Below are positions 1 through 13,500 of a DNA stretch of 64,000 nt, piece by piece. Each line of letters opens with the position of its first letter. Positions within the stretch are counted from its first letter, which is position 1. The DNA is from Apostichopus japonicus (taxonomy: Eukaryota > Echinodermata > Holothuroidea > Aspidochirotida > Stichopodidae), in assembly GCF_037975245.1 (NCBI RefSeq), contig NC_092581.1:5731501-5795500 (forward strand), given 5' to 3'. The notes under the pieces are model-generated. The model saw only the letters and a program-made list of their open reading frames with translations. It searched no databases and was not told the DNA's origin. The position numbers were made by a program, and so were the translations under genes.

Positions 1-745
1 TAGTGTATTCATACTGAGATGTAGAATGACGGTAGTGTATTCATACTGAGATGTAGAATGACGGTAGTGTATTCATACTGAGATGTAGAATGACAGTAGT
101 GTATTCATACTGAGATGTAGAATGACAGTAGTGTATTCATACTGAGATGTAGAATGACAGTAGTGTATTCATACTGAGATGTAGAATGACAGTAGTGTAT
201 TCATACTGAGATGTAGAATGACAGTAGTGTATTCATACTGAGATGTAGAATGACAGTAGTGTATTCATACTGAGATGTAGAATGACAGTAGTGTATTCAT
301 ACTGAGATGTAGAATGACAGTAGTGTATTCATACTGAGATGTAGAATGGGGGTAGTGTATTCATACTGAGATGTAGAATGACAGTATTGTATTCATACTG
401 AGATGTAGAATGACAGTAGTGTATTCATACTGAGATGTAGAATGACTAGTGTATTCATTCTGAGATGTAGAATGACAGTATATTCGTACTGAGATGTAGA
501 ATGACAGTAGTGTATTCATACTGAGATGTAGAATGACAGTAGTGTATTCATACTGAGATGTAGAATGACAGTAGTGTATTCATACTGAGATGTAGAATGA
601 CAGTAGTGTATTCATACTGAGATGTAGAATGACAGGTAGTTCATACTGAGATGTACAATGACAGTAGTGTATTCATACTGAGATGTACAATGACCATAAT
701 ATATTCATACTGAGATGTAGAATGACTAGTGTATTCATACTGCGA
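1..745. repeat. 32-bp minisatellite in a TMEM135 intron
   Basis: About 22 head-to-tail copies of a 32-bp unit containing TATTCATACTGAGATGTAGA. Most copies are identical; a few near the right end have small deletions or substitutions. The array runs past the left window edge and stops about 55 bp before the acceptor of the next coding exon. Confidence 0.95.
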
Positions 746-799
746 TACATCACAATTTCTAATGTGTTTGTTTACCTATTCTTTCCTTCTCATATACAG

Positions 800-2978
800 T
801 CCGTATTTGAGCCTCATACCATCAGACCAGCCTACTGGCAGTTCCTTCTCAGAGTCACTGGCAACTAGTAAGAATTCATTTTTATGTCATTCTCAATTAT
901 AAAAAGGACAGCATTCTTTCCAATTGGTATTTCATGACTGATCTGAAAGGATAACTTTAGGCACAAAATGAAATTGATATGTTGAAGACCATTAAAACTG
1001 CAAACTGCCATCAGTGCAGGTTGTATTTCTATAACACTTTTAACCTTTAAACAAGTGAAGGTCCTCAGATGCAACATAAAATTGAATGGAAAACACTGTT
1101 ATGACCTCAAATGACTATTATGTCAAGTGACTGTTATGTCCTCAAATGACCAAGATTTTCAAACTGGTGTTGAATATCTTCAAAGGGTGCTCTCTTGTTT
1201 CTATGAAGTTAAAAGAACATGTTTGGGTCGAGTTATTAGAAGTTATAAAACAACGGATTACATAAACATTGGGCCAGCACTGATGAGCTAGTCTTATCAT
1301 CTCTGAAACCTTAAATTAGCAATTTAGATTTTTATCATCAGTTGAAGCAGAATACATTGAATACCTCTAAAGCTTTAGAAACAATACTAGCACTGTAATT
1401 GGTCCTTTCTTCTAGTAAAGTATAACAATATTTTATTATAATTAATTAATTATGATATAATTATTATAATTATAAAGCTTTTGTATTAAAAATGGGCAAA
1501 TCTGGGAGGAAAGTAATGAGCAAGCCTTTCATCCATCTTAATTTGATTGGTTTAAATTTTTCGTTGTCACAGCATCAAATGTATTTCAGTCCCCAAGGTA
1601 AATCTTCATCAATGTGATAAAATTCTCTGCAATAATAATCAGCCAGCAAATATAACTGCCTCGTCAGTTGACAATTTAAAATCTTGTCTTCCAACCGACT
1701 CATGCTTGCTTTACAGACAAAGCAATATAATCTTTGGTATAAAGCATATTTGAAATTGTCTCTTTTACTCTGGGTAGAACTTATCTCATGTAAATAAGTT
1801 CGATAATTTTATAATTTATCTAAAAGCATTGATTATAAAAAGATGGAAATAAATAAAACAGCTTCCACTCCTTCTGTAGTATGTTCAGTTTGAGTTTATA
1901 ACAACAAAACAGGAATCTGAATGTTAACTTCAACATACTTCTATTTGTTACAAAACCTGAATTTTGAAAAAAAGAATGTGTGGTCCCTTTGACATATTCA
2001 GAAAATTGTTAACCAAATTTTTAAAACTGTCATTTTTCAATCAATACTGTCATTTTTCAATCAATACTGCTTATTAAAAATGAATGGATATTCACCAAAG
2101 GCTTTTGTATGAATTGTGAAATTTTTCAGGTTGTAATGAATTTGAACATTAAATGTGGTGTTTCATGAGTGGGAGGTCAAAGGTCATCAGGGTCATTATT
2201 GCTGTGCTACCTCTCTACACTATTGTTCAAGCAGTAACAACCCTGTACTATTTATCTTTCAAGCAATAATACTTGAACCTTTGCTTAAAAAAAAACAAAC
2301 TACATCATACTTTCCTCACATTTTATGGGGAAAAATGGGAAAAGTAAAGACAGGTTCTTTCTGCTTGGTAGCTGGTAGCTTTAATTATACATATATAATT
2401 ATAAATATATAATTATAATTATATAATTTATATTACTATAATTATATGATATAATATCACTGCCAATATTCACAGAAGTTTTGGTATCACCAAACTATTA
2501 GTGAAATAAATTATTTGGTACTCTCAAACAGCAAACTTTCAGGTTAAGATTTCTGTGTTAGGTTTAATATACCAACCCAAGTTATGAGATGTTTGGTCAT
2601 TTGTTATGTACCCACTAAATGCAAGTTACTTTTAAGAAACAGAGTACCACAAGATGATAGTAATCTTGATATGGGATACTGGAGCTGAAGTGTGCATTAA
2701 ATATACATTCTAGACCATTTGCTATATATATTATCATTACTTTGCCAAAATATGAATCTTCATTAGTTTCTTGAGGACAAATAAAACAACAACCAACCAC
2801 TTTTTTTTTTTTCAGTTTTGCTCATATGAACCGCAAGATCGTGGATGTCCTGGGTACCCAGGCCTCTAAGCTCTACCCAGATTTCTGGCCCAAGTATGAT
2901 GTGAGGTATATCGTACCACAGCTACAGACTGAGGAACTGTACAACTGGTGGCTTAACAATGTATTCCTGAAAAAATAA
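800..2978 (+). CDS. TMEM135: TMEM135 homologue, last two coding exons (5' part outside window)
   Basis: Two exons join in phase: 800-867 (acceptor CATATACAG, donor GTAAG) and 2816-2978 (acceptor after a long T tract, stop TAA at 2976-2978). The split codon is TA|T. They give about 76 C-terminal residues. The stretch RPAYWQFLLRVT followed by MNRKIVDVLGTQASK matches the conserved C-terminal segment of vertebrate TMEM135, a multi-pass membrane protein of mitochondria and peroxisomes linked to mitochondrial dynamics and lipid metabolism. The C-terminal tail extends a little differently from the human protein as I remember it. The intron of about 1.95 kb contains only AT-rich sequence. Upstream exons lie left of the window. 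Family assignment rests on remembered similarity of this segment; the exon structure is seen directly. Confidence 0.85.
2383..2455. repeat. AT-rich inverted-repeat tract
   Basis: A run made almost only of ATAATTATA-type words on both strands, able to fold on itself, inside the last TMEM135 intron. A similar tract lies at about 1428-1475. No other function is visible. Confidence 0.6.
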
Positions 2979-3150
2979 TTAATATTTAAGCTAGTCGACA
3001 GATTTAAGCGATATCAAATGGTTAAATGATAGAATAATTAATTGGTTATTCAGATATGTGTGTGCATATCACAAACCTTGTTCAAAATGCTGCAATGTTA
3101 CCATCTGATGCAAAATATATATATGAGGTTAATATTGAATATTGTTTGTA

Positions 3151-3156
3151 AATAAA
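3151..3156 (+). terminator. Candidate poly(A) signal of TMEM135
   Basis: AATAAA about 170 bp after the TMEM135 stop codon. It is the first such hexamer downstream; no transcript evidence is available. Confidence 0.45.
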
Positions 3157-3538
3157 TGATCCTTTGGATAGTGTGTGATGTTTAGTGATTAGAAAGTGTT
3201 TAGAATGAGTAGTTTGGTCGATCAAGAGATGGATGTGATGCGTGAGCTGGAGGACGACCACAAAGAACACCCACAGTGGGCTCCCCCCTCCCCCTCCACC
3301 TCATTGTCAGTTTGATCCTGATTTATATCTTCATATTGTGTGTACTGATGTCTTGTTATTTCTTTTAAGTGATCTTTTTCTTCCATTAATTAAAGGATAT
3401 CACCATGTTACAGGGTATTAAGTCATTTTAGTGAGTCTCAATCACATAATCCTTTTATTATAAATAGCACAAGATGTGGAGTCCACTATTCTATATTATT
3501 TTATATTAATGTTTTAAGACTACAGATATTAGGTTCAT

Positions 3539-4502
3539 GATTTGCTCTCTTATAATAAGACTGGTAATTATGTTTAATGATTTGCTCTCTTATAATAAGA
3601 CTGGTGTGTTTAATTGATGACAACAGGAATTAGGTTAATGATTTGCTCTCCTATAATAAGACTGGTGTCTACAATGTGATGACTACAGGAATTAGGTTTA
3701 TGATTTGCTCTCTTATAATATGACTGGTGTCTATAAATTGATGACTACAGGTATTAGGTTAATGATTTGCTCTCCTATAATAAGACTGGTGTCTACAATG
3801 TGATGACTACAGGAATTAGGTTTATGATTTGCTCTCTTATAATATGACTGGTGTCTATAAATTGATGACTACAGGTATTAGGATTAATGATTTGCTCTCC
3901 TATAATAAGACTGGTGTCTACAATGTGATGACTACAGGAATTAGGTTTATGATTTGCTCTCTTATAATAAGACTGGTAATTATGTTTAATGATTTGCTCT
4001 CTTATAATAAGACTGGTGTCTATAAATTAATGACTACAGGAATTAGGTTTAATGATTTGCTCTCTTATAATAAGACTGGTGTCTATAAATTGATGACTAC
4101 AGGAATTAGGTTAATGATTTGCTCTCCTATATTAAGACTGGTGTCTATAAATTGATGACTACAGGAATTTGTTTCAATGATTTGCTCTTCTATAATAAGA
4201 CTGGAATCTATAAATTGATGACTACAGGAATTAGGTTTAATGATTTGCTCTCCTGTAATAAGACTGGTGTCTATAAATTGATGACTACAGGAATTAGGTT
4301 TAATGATTTGCTCTCCTGTAATAAGACTGGTGTCTATAAATTGATGACTACAGGTATTAGGATTAATGATTTGCTCTCTTATAATATGACTGGTGTCTAT
4401 AAATTGATGCCTACAGGAATTAGGATTAATGATTTGCTCTCTTATAATAAGACTGGTGTCTATAAATTGATGACTACAGGAATTTAGGTTTAATGATTTG
4501 CA
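3539..4502. repeat. 62-bp tandem array downstream of TMEM135
   Basis: About 16 copies of a roughly 62-bp unit containing ATTTGCTCTCTTATAATAAG and GATGACTACAGGAATTAGG. Two copies are shortened to about 41 bp. The repeat stays open in one frame for over 100 codons twice, but the frames shift with single-base differences between copies, so it is not coding. Confidence 0.95.
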
Positions 4503-5022
4503 GCTTTGTACTTCAACATTCTCCTTTCCCTTCTCTTTGTACTTTTATATCAGTAAAATAAGGGTCTATGATTTGTAAAGATAGGTGTTTTGGTACAATT
4601 ATGGGGTACTCAGACGATATTATTACTCATTGATTTCGTATAATGAATAAGGTTGGTGATAGTGAAATTTGTACAAAGCAAATAAAGTTATATTAACATT
4701 GGTCTTAAAGATACGTAAGAGACAATGTGGAAGAATCAGTATTTAACTTAAAGATGAATAAAATGATTAAGGAGATGTAAAAGACATTTGTAAATAACCA
4801 AACAACCATTGGTGGTGTTTATATTGCTTTAGTGTTGTTGTATACTCAGACATAAACCTGTCATAATAAATACTTCTAATGCTTCCATGAAGGGTAACCT
4901 TTTAGCCAGGAGGGTAGAAATCGGCAGTCAGGAGAGTGCCAGAACCAGTTCATGGCCTAGAGCATGGAAGCTGTTAAATGTAGTAAGCTAACACATCCAT
5001 TAACACAACACAACACAACCGT
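4503..5022. other. Non-coding stretch, no feature seen
   Basis: AT-rich sequence between a tandem array and a dispersed repeat. No exon-like frame with splice sites and no transposon ends were found. Confidence 0.5.
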
Positions 5023-5178
5023 GTGATGACACTTTGAATGGTAGATATGAGAAGGGCAGTGACCGAGGGGGTCCGGTCATAGAGGGCGCACAGTGTTATC
5101 TTTTACCAGGTCTTTATAGGCACAGTAGAATGAGGTGCTAAGGTTGTTAGGAGACAGGTAAGCGAGGAGCGAAGTAAA
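5023..5178 (+). repeat. Dispersed repeat, copy A
   Basis: About 155 bp shared with the reverse complement of about 60970-61143, including TGAGGTGCTAAGGTTGT, GAGACAGGTAAGCGAGGA and ATAGAGGGCGCAC. Identity is roughly three quarters by eye. Two copies 56 kb apart in opposite orientation suggest an interspersed element of unknown class. Confidence 0.65.
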
Positions 5179-6109
5179 TCCATTTCACTTCTTATGTCCT
5201 TACTTTGATTCATCAGGATGTGTTATCTTCTAAGTTTGATTTTGATTGTGGTTTGTGATGTTCACAGGAGGGTATCCAATAATACCAGTCTACTTTATTC
5301 GTTAAAATTTTCTCATGAAAGCGTTAAATAAGATATAGAGGGGTCACACATTATTGATATACATGAATGAGTGTAGTAATTATGTAACAGCATGTAATTT
5401 AAAAGCACAAATACTTTGATATCAGAAATTGAGTCGGCCACAGTGGCCTATTATTATTATTATTATTAACCTTTCACGTTTAGGGCTTTCTGTTTCTCAG
5501 GAAAACAAGTAGAGTTCGCAGAAGGTGCTATCATCCAAATTTTTCAGCTGAAATCATGTAAATTTGCCCTTGGTTTTCTTGTAAAGTAAAAATACAAATT
5601 ATGCTTCATCAAATTTAAAAAAGTGGAAGTTTGCTGTTTTTTTTACCTGTTTTACTTCTTTTTTTTTTATCCACAAGGAAGCCATTAGGCTCTCTATTCT
5701 AGATAAAGCCAAGTTCAAATTTACCCTTATTAAAGATAATTAAGAACTAATCTAACATCCGATTACTCAAATTTATTTGTTTACCACTACTAACTACATA
5801 ACATATTACTGTTTATTACTAAACAGATAACATTCACATTATAAACATATTTTAAACTATTGCATACAATATTTGTACATGTATATGTATCTTAATATAT
5901 AGGTATTTGCACACTTGCATATATTTGTATGCTAAAAATGTCTTAAATTCAAAGAAGAATGCCCTGAAATATTGCACACATTCATTAACATGCCGTCATG
6001 TGAAAGAAGAAAATGACAATTTAATAAAGAAAATGTCTTTTGAAATAGTTTGAAAGGAAATACTAACTTGTTTCTGAAAGAAAAAAGCTTGCATCCCAAT
6101 CATGATATA
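5179..6109. other. Non-coding stretch with a short TTA microsatellite
   Basis: Holds a (TTA)n tract near 5450-5468 and T-rich runs near 5636-5670. No coding exon or transposon boundary could be supported. Confidence 0.5.
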
Positions 6110-6605
6110 GTGTCAAGAATTCAGATTCTTCAGCAGACAGTTTGTCTGAGACCAGAAAGATTCTTGCAGACACTCTCTGAGACTAGAAAGATTCTCTCTG
6201 AGAACAGACTGATTCTTCTGCAGACATTGTCTGAGACCAGACAGATTCTTGCAGACAGATTCTGTGACCAGAAAGGTTCTTGCAGAGGGGAAACTCTTTG
6301 AGACCACACAGATTCTTCTGCAAACATTGTCTGAGACCACACAGATTCTTGCAGACAGACTCTCTATGAGACCAGAAAAATTCTTGCAGACAATTTCTCT
6401 CTGAGACCAGATAGATTCTTCTGTAGACAGATTCTCTCTGAAACCAGAAAAATTCTTGTGCAGACAGATTGTCTGAGACTAGACAGATTCTAGCAGACAG
6501 ACTCTCTATGAGACCAGAAAGATTTTTCTCAAGACAGATTATCTCTGAGACCAGAAAGATTCTTGCAGAGAAATTCTCTCTGAGACCAGACATATTCTTC
6601 TGCAG
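6110..6605. repeat. 35-bp minisatellite (GAGACCAGAAAGATTCTTGC type)
   Basis: About 14 diverged copies of a unit built from GAGACCAGA, (A/C)AGATTCTTGCAGACA and TTCTCTCT. Four overlapping minus-strand frames of 60-150 codons across it are repeat shadows with no conserved domain. Confidence 0.9.
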
Positions 6606-6639
6606 AGTCAATGAAAAACTTGTCAAAGGCAAAATATGC

Positions 6640-7400
6640 AAAATAAAAGAAAGTATAAAAAGTAGTAAAGATGGGTAAAATGCTGTAAAATCCTACATAA
6701 TATACAGCAAAGAACAATTAAACACAGTGGCCAAATTCCCATCTGATAGCTTGTACCGCTGAGTCATTTTTGAAGTAATATGGATAAGTTGCGATATATT
6801 ATAAAAGAAAGTAGTAAAGATGGGTAAAATACCGTAAAATACTACATAATATACAGCAAAGAACAATTAAACACAGTGGCCAATCTCCCGCCTACTAGCT
6901 TGAACTGATGAGAAATATTTTCAGTTATATGGATAAGTTGCAATATATTATAAAAGAAAGTAGTAAAGATGGGGAAAATATTGTTAAATCCTACATAATA
7001 TACAGCAAAGAACAATTAAACACAGTGGCCAACTCCCATCTGATAGATTGTACTGCTGATACATTTTTTTAAAGTAATATGGATAAGTTGCAATATAATA
7101 TAAAAGAAAGTATGCAAAGTATTAAAGATGGGAAAAAAATGTTAAATCCTACATAATATACAGCAAAGAACAATGAAACACAGTGGCCAATCTCCCACCT
7201 ACTAGCTTGAACTGATGAGAAATATTTTCAGTTATATGGATAAGTTGCAATATATTATAAAAGAAAGTAGTAAAGATGGGTAAAATACTGTAAAATCCTA
7301 CATAATATACAGCAAAGAACAATTAAACACAGTGGCCAAACTCCCATCTGATAGAGTGTACTGCTGATACATTTTTTTTTTAAAGTAATATGGATAAGTT
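6640..7400. repeat. 150-bp tandem array with alternating unit types
   Basis: Five copies of a roughly 150-bp unit sharing TACATAATATACAGCAAAGA and AAACACAGTGGCCAA. The variable half alternates: type A (CCCATCTGATAG) in copies 1, 3 and 5, and type B (CCTACTAGCTTGAACTGATG) in copies 2 and 4. The array therefore spread as a dimer of about 300 bp. Confidence 0.9.
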
Positions 7401-7597
7401 GCACAATAACTTGTGATGTCATACATGGACAACTGATCAAACTGTCTTTCTTATTATTTTTCATTGATTCAATTAAGGTTCCCTCCCTCCACAATTGAAA
7501 TCACCCTTCAAGTGTGCCTGGAAAAAGTCACTTGATATTATTTATACTTTGGATCAATTTCCTTTCTTTAATTAGCTCTGTATTACTTTTTTAAATC

Positions 7598-10500
7598 TCA
7601 GGCTCCTGGATATAAATTTCTTTCTTCCGGACTGTCTAACGACAGATTCTCGACTGGCAGCTCCTCATTGACAGAGGGCGCCCTCTCATTATTACACATT
7701 AATTTCTCAGCTGCCAGTTGGTCTGTTCCCCGTTTCACTTCAGCTTTAAATTCCTCAGTTTCCAGAGACAGCACTGCCAACATGGCATCCAACTTGGTCA
7801 AGTCTGGCCTGGCTGAATCAAATTTGAATCTCAGAGGAGAGAACCCCTTCCTCTCTAACTCGGGCACCATCCTACCGTCGCTGTTTTGAGAGAGGAAGGA
7901 TACAAACACTAGATCTGCAGGGTGGACTTCTTTGTGGTACTTTTCAAAAAGGGCTCCAAACCTGAAAGAAAAAAACTAGAGTTGACTGAATTGAGTACAG
8001 GACACACATCTCTTCAAACTGCATGAGCTACATGCTTCATGGTACTGTTGGCCAGTCTATTGGACACTACAGACTTCAAAGGCATTGTATTTTTTTTGGG
8101 GGGGGGAACAGTTATATAAACTCCGCTAAAACACAATTATTTGTATTACTTTGTAAATTTGTCTGTATATTTTTTCCTATTTTTTACACCTTCTAGAAGT
8201 TAATGCAGTTAATAATATTCTGTTCAACTCATATTTCTTCTGGCAGTAAGGAGAAGAAGGGTGGACTTTTGTAGAATATTATCGACACAACAGATGACCC
8301 TGGTCTCTTCAAGTTAGTAGTGACCATACACTAGGACCTAATAAATGCTAAATACAGTTGAACATGCCAGAATCAAGTACAGTAGTTTGAAATGTCATAT
8401 GAAATGTCTCTTACAAGTTCCCTTTCTTGTCCACTGTATTTTCCACCTCATCTGTGACAACTACGAATGTTTGTACAACCTCTTTTCTTTCATAGTATGG
8501 CAGCAGGCTGGCAGCTGGGGCTGTGGCTCCAGTAGTCTGAAGGGTGGTAGCCAATTTAAGAACCTGTTGAAATGATTTGATAAACCAATTAGACAAAAAG
8601 AATCTGTACATTATGAAATAATAGAACCAATACAAAGAACTTGTAAATTATAAATATGATAAAACCGATACAACAAGAGAATGTGTTCATTATAAATATG
8701 ATGAAACTGATAAGAACGAAGAATATGTTATTAATATAATAAGCCCAATAAAAACAGAGTATGTTATTAATATAATAAAAACCACTTAAAGCTAAAACAT
8801 AAATATGATAAAAGGATCGAGAACAAAAGAATGTTAATTATCACCAAATTAAAAACACTCGGCTCATTAAACCATTTCAGACCTCCCAGCAGCTCTTCAA
8901 CAAAATAAAGGTTTTTAAAGAAGAAATAAAGGGTTTTAAAGGCTTCAAACATGAAAATAAAGGTTTTTAAAGTTCCAAAATGAAGTTATATGTAACATAC
9001 CATCTATGCCCATTTTTACATCATCTATGGTCCTAATTTAAAATTCCTGACTTACATTTACTGTTGTTTGCGAGTCCTTTTTTTGTATCACTGCATGAAT
9101 CATGCCTGGCTGTCCACACAAACGTAATGGCCAATGGTTAGCATGACCGAATACAATATTTATACTCTAAACTAAACCTTTAAAAATATGTCTTAACTTA
9201 TCATAAAAATAAAGGTTTTTAAAGGGTTTAAAGAGTATTTTTGCAAAAGGAAGGTTTTTTAAAGGTTTTGCTGGGAGCAAGTGCGTAGGAACCGGGGGGG
9301 CTGGGGGTCGCCAGCCCCCCCAGTGAAAAATATGGGGGGGGGCGGAAGTATCGTTCCGCCCCCCCGCTCCGCAAGTCAGAAAACTCCTTTTTCATTTCCA
9401 AATGAGAAAAAAATCTCATTTGAAGCACCAAATTGCATCTAAGGCCAGGTGAAAATGCAAAATTCTTTACAAAATGGAGTGGGTGTTGAAGTATGCTATG
9501 TTGCACCAAATTGCATCTGAGGTCACCTGGAAATGCAAAAAAATTCCAAAGGGGAGGGGGACACCCCTCCCCTTAGACCCCTCCCCCAGGCCGGCCATCA
9601 GTCTTCAGCCCCCCCCACTCAAAAGTACCTTCCTACACCACTGGCTGGGAGGTCTGCCATTGTCACATGTTCAGAATAAACTTGTACTTAATTAGATCAT
9701 TTTAGAGATATAAACCATCCTCCCAACAAACTCTGCAAGCTGCTGATAAGTTAAAATTTGACAGCATGTTTTGCATCATCAACCCAATTTACCTCTTTCA
9801 CTGTCTTTGGAACTTCTTCAATATCATAATTCTCGGACGCAAAGAATGACAGTTTGGCCTGTGTGATGTTAGCGACTAAACTTGCAATGATGGTGCTGGT
9901 TCTGATAGCAACGTTCATAGAGGGCGACCTGTCACCAAGTACTGCAACTGGTGCTTTCAGTGAAACACTGAGATAGGAAAAGAATGGTTAATTATAACTT
10001 TTGTAATGCTGTAGTTATGGCAGAAATAAATATGAGTGAATCATTTCAGAGATGGGGGAGGGAAAAAGAGTTTATCTTCCTAAACAAGGCAGTTTAACAA
10101 AGAGCACCAAGGCAAAACAGTAAAACACAAACATTTTTATAGAAAGCAAAAAAAAACATTTCAAACAAGTGTTTGTATCTGGGATGGATTGCAATATGTT
10201 TGGCAATTGTTAATATAATGGAACCAGTCTTTAAGTGGATTCATAAAACATGTCTAGCATCCTAAAAGATCTGAAAGTTGTGATTTTCTTCTGTTCTTTC
10301 TGCTTACCTGATATTTTTCAGACCTTTCTCGGCCTGGTCCATCAAGGCTGCCATAAATGGTACTTGCTCTGTGCCTTTAGCCTTCATAGCTAGCATCAGT
10401 AACCTCTCCATCAATTTACCGTATGTCAAGTCAACCTCTTCTCCCCCTTCTAGTCGCTCATTGATAACACTATCAACCTCAGGGCATGATAAGTCTTCAT

Positions 10501-13500
10501 AGTTCCTGGCAAAGTAAAGAGTGTTGCTAATGTTACCTTGTACTGTAGTGGTACAGCCAGCTTAGCAAGATAGGAGAGGGGAAGGGAGCACAAGGGCCCA
10601 AATACCCCCTCTCCCCCTGTACTGTAGTTGTACAGCCAGCTTTAATAGCAAGATAGGAGAGGGGAAGGGAGCACAAGGGCCCAAATATCCCCTCTGTATG
10701 ACCGGAGAATGGAGAAGTAGTCAATGCAAGATCAAATATAGCAAGATGGTAGTATTAGAAACGAATTCTATATGTAGTAAAAGCTGGCATGTTCTAATAA
10801 ATCCCCAAAACAATTTCTGTGCTGTTCCCACACATCACCTCAGTCATCAAAGCTCCAACCTATTTCAGAAGCAAATCTTGCTTTAAGACTAATGGGGCTA
10901 AAGAACTTGCTTTTCTGAAACCTGTGTACTAAAGATTGTCTCACAGACAACATGTTGTTGCCACCACAATATGTGCAGTCTCACACCATGTTTTGTTTCC
11001 CTAACACCACATTTTCAACACCATTCTTAAAATTACTAACTTACCACAAAACAGTGCTTAAACTCTCTGTGTAGGTTGCAATGCGTGTCTTACTCTCCTT
11101 GTTCAATTCACCAGCCAGACTCTTTATGTGAGAGTATGGAACATCAGTCCCCAAGATGAGTTCGTTAACGTTGTCTTTATTGATCAGGCTGCATTTCTTG
11201 ACCAAGCTGGTGTCAGGTGCCTCCTCTCCAAAGCAAAATGGGAGGAACCAGGGAATGGAGGAGAAATCCTATCAAGGTGAAAAGAAATAACACATTTTAT
11301 GGATGAGATTGGCAAGCCAAACATTATTGGACAAGATTAAATTAGGCTTCCCATTGTCATTGAGTACATTCATGGGTGATATTATGTAGCAATGTAATCT
11401 TCATATGTCAGAGTCCAAGAAAAAATAAAAATAAACTAATTGCTAGTAAGGTTTCTACAACTGTTTAGGTTTCAATTGTTTCACTTTTAAAATATACTAA
11501 ATATCTGGAATGCTCCTTTAAGACTAAATTGCTGATGACATTGCTGCTCTGTGCAGTGCTAAATGTTAATATTAATCCATTGGTGTACACTTTCTAATGA
11601 CTCAATCAATATATGTGCTTTTAGCTTCATGTAAACGACAGAGCACTCTCCAATGCAATCAACACCATCTGTCCTTGACAAACATTTTATCTGAGACCAT
11701 AAAAGCTGTGTGTTGAACTGGGTAGTTCAGTCTCTTTATTGATGAGCCTTGAATGTTTAAAGACACTTGAAAATTTAAAAAAAAATATTTATAGCCTTAA
11801 TTGGGAGCAGTATCTATTAAAAGTCTACAATATTTCAAAATTACATTTTTATCCCTAAAGTCTGCCTCTAATGATTTCATCATCAATATATCACACAGAT
11901 GGTTTTTAATAGCTGCCTGTAGAGAGAGTCCAGTGTGTAATGTCACATAGAATTTGACGTTTAAATACTGCAATCATAATAATTCTAGAGAATACTGCTC
12001 ATGGATAATTTGGGGATGTAACTTAAAGTTCCAAATACCCCAGCTCCTGCCCACCCCTTCTTGTCCCTGTGGACCAAACTGAACAATTTAAGCATGGCAC
12101 CAACCTTGATACAGAAGCAAGTTTTATAAATGCTAGTGTCTTGATACTCATCACACATTTATTTTATGATACAATGTTCTTTTTGAGTGTAAACTAGTGA
12201 ATCTATGAAGATCATCTCTACTGTGGAGTACTAAGCCCTTTTTCTGTGGGTTTTGTAGCATATCTCCATACACTATTTGCTCTTAAATCAGTCATTCATT
12301 CAAATTGTCTCCCAGACCGATGCTCTTACTGTACCTTCTGCGGGTTGAGGTGGCAGATATCAGCTAGTTTCTTCCAGGACTCCTTGGGGTAGAACAAAGC
12401 AAAATATTCCAATTCCTTGGATGTTTGCTGCTGCACCCAATTCTTGACATGTCTGATGAGAGCCCCACTGACTGATCCAACCTATAGATTTAAAGCCAAA
12501 TTATTATGAAATAAATTTAAGATTTTAAGTCATCAAATTGCATTCTGAATGCTGAACAAGATCTATAGGGTTACAAGTATTTTCATGCCATAACATAATA
12601 CTCAATATGGATATAAATAAATATGGACATAAATATAACAACTTTTAGATAAAGAGAGTGTCACAAGGCAAATACAAGGAGATACAGAAATATGTAATAA
12701 ATGATAACATGAATGGATTACCTTTGGCTGGACAGCCTTGAGGTTTTCAATGTTCTGCTTGCATTTACTAAGTTTACTTTTCTTGGGTTTTCCCTTCTGC
12801 AGTTCCATTCTCTTCATTTTCTTCTCCCATTCTCTGATTTTTCGCCCTGAATCCAAGAGGTTCAGCGCCTTAACCACTTCGACGAGACCAAACTGCTCCT
12901 TGTAAGAGAGAAGACGTTCAGCCATCTTGTGGTCTTTGTGGGCCCAGGCTGCTGCCAAAATTAAAGCCTTGTTGCCTAGAGGTTATAAAATACGACAAAA
13001 TCACAAACTAAAGCTGATGGAGAATAAACATATAGACAGAGGTCACAAGAAATATAAACTTCAAAAGTCAAACCACTAAACTCCAGTTACCAGCCCTGCT
13101 GTAAAGTATGAGCAACTTATAATTGATTAGGAGCAAGTGAACATGGACACAGGCTTGTTTGTAATCACTTTGACAGTATATCTCACAGCCCACATGCTAT
13201 TTAAATACACTTAGCCCTATCACTGCTTGTAGTAAATTTAAGTTATTACTCCCATCAAATATACTTAATTTTGCATTAATTGGTCTAATACACCTAGTTC
13301 CATAAAATGAACAATTCTCCTCTGTTTACTGTACTAGCCAAATTCTTTAATGACAAAGACAGTGTTAAACCAGAGATAGTAACACAGGAAAGTCAATTCT
13401 TGGCTTGAATATTTGTATCCATGGATATGAAATAGGGTTATTGTTGGAAACAGCAAGATTAGAAAGTAGTCTTACCACTGGAGATGTCATAGCCAGACTT

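Noticed and set aside
1-745. CRISPR-like regular repeat
   Set aside because: Units abut with no unique spacers, and the context is a eukaryotic intron.
3829-4487. Open plus-strand frames encoding a repeated YNKTGVYKLMTTGIR peptide
   Set aside because: They follow a 62-bp tandem array whose copies shift frame. There is no splice context, and the array is best explained as a minisatellite.
6113-6641. Minus-strand frames with repeated LVSDN/ARICLVS peptides
   Set aside because: Shadows of the 35-bp array; several frames are open at once, as expected of low-stop repeats.
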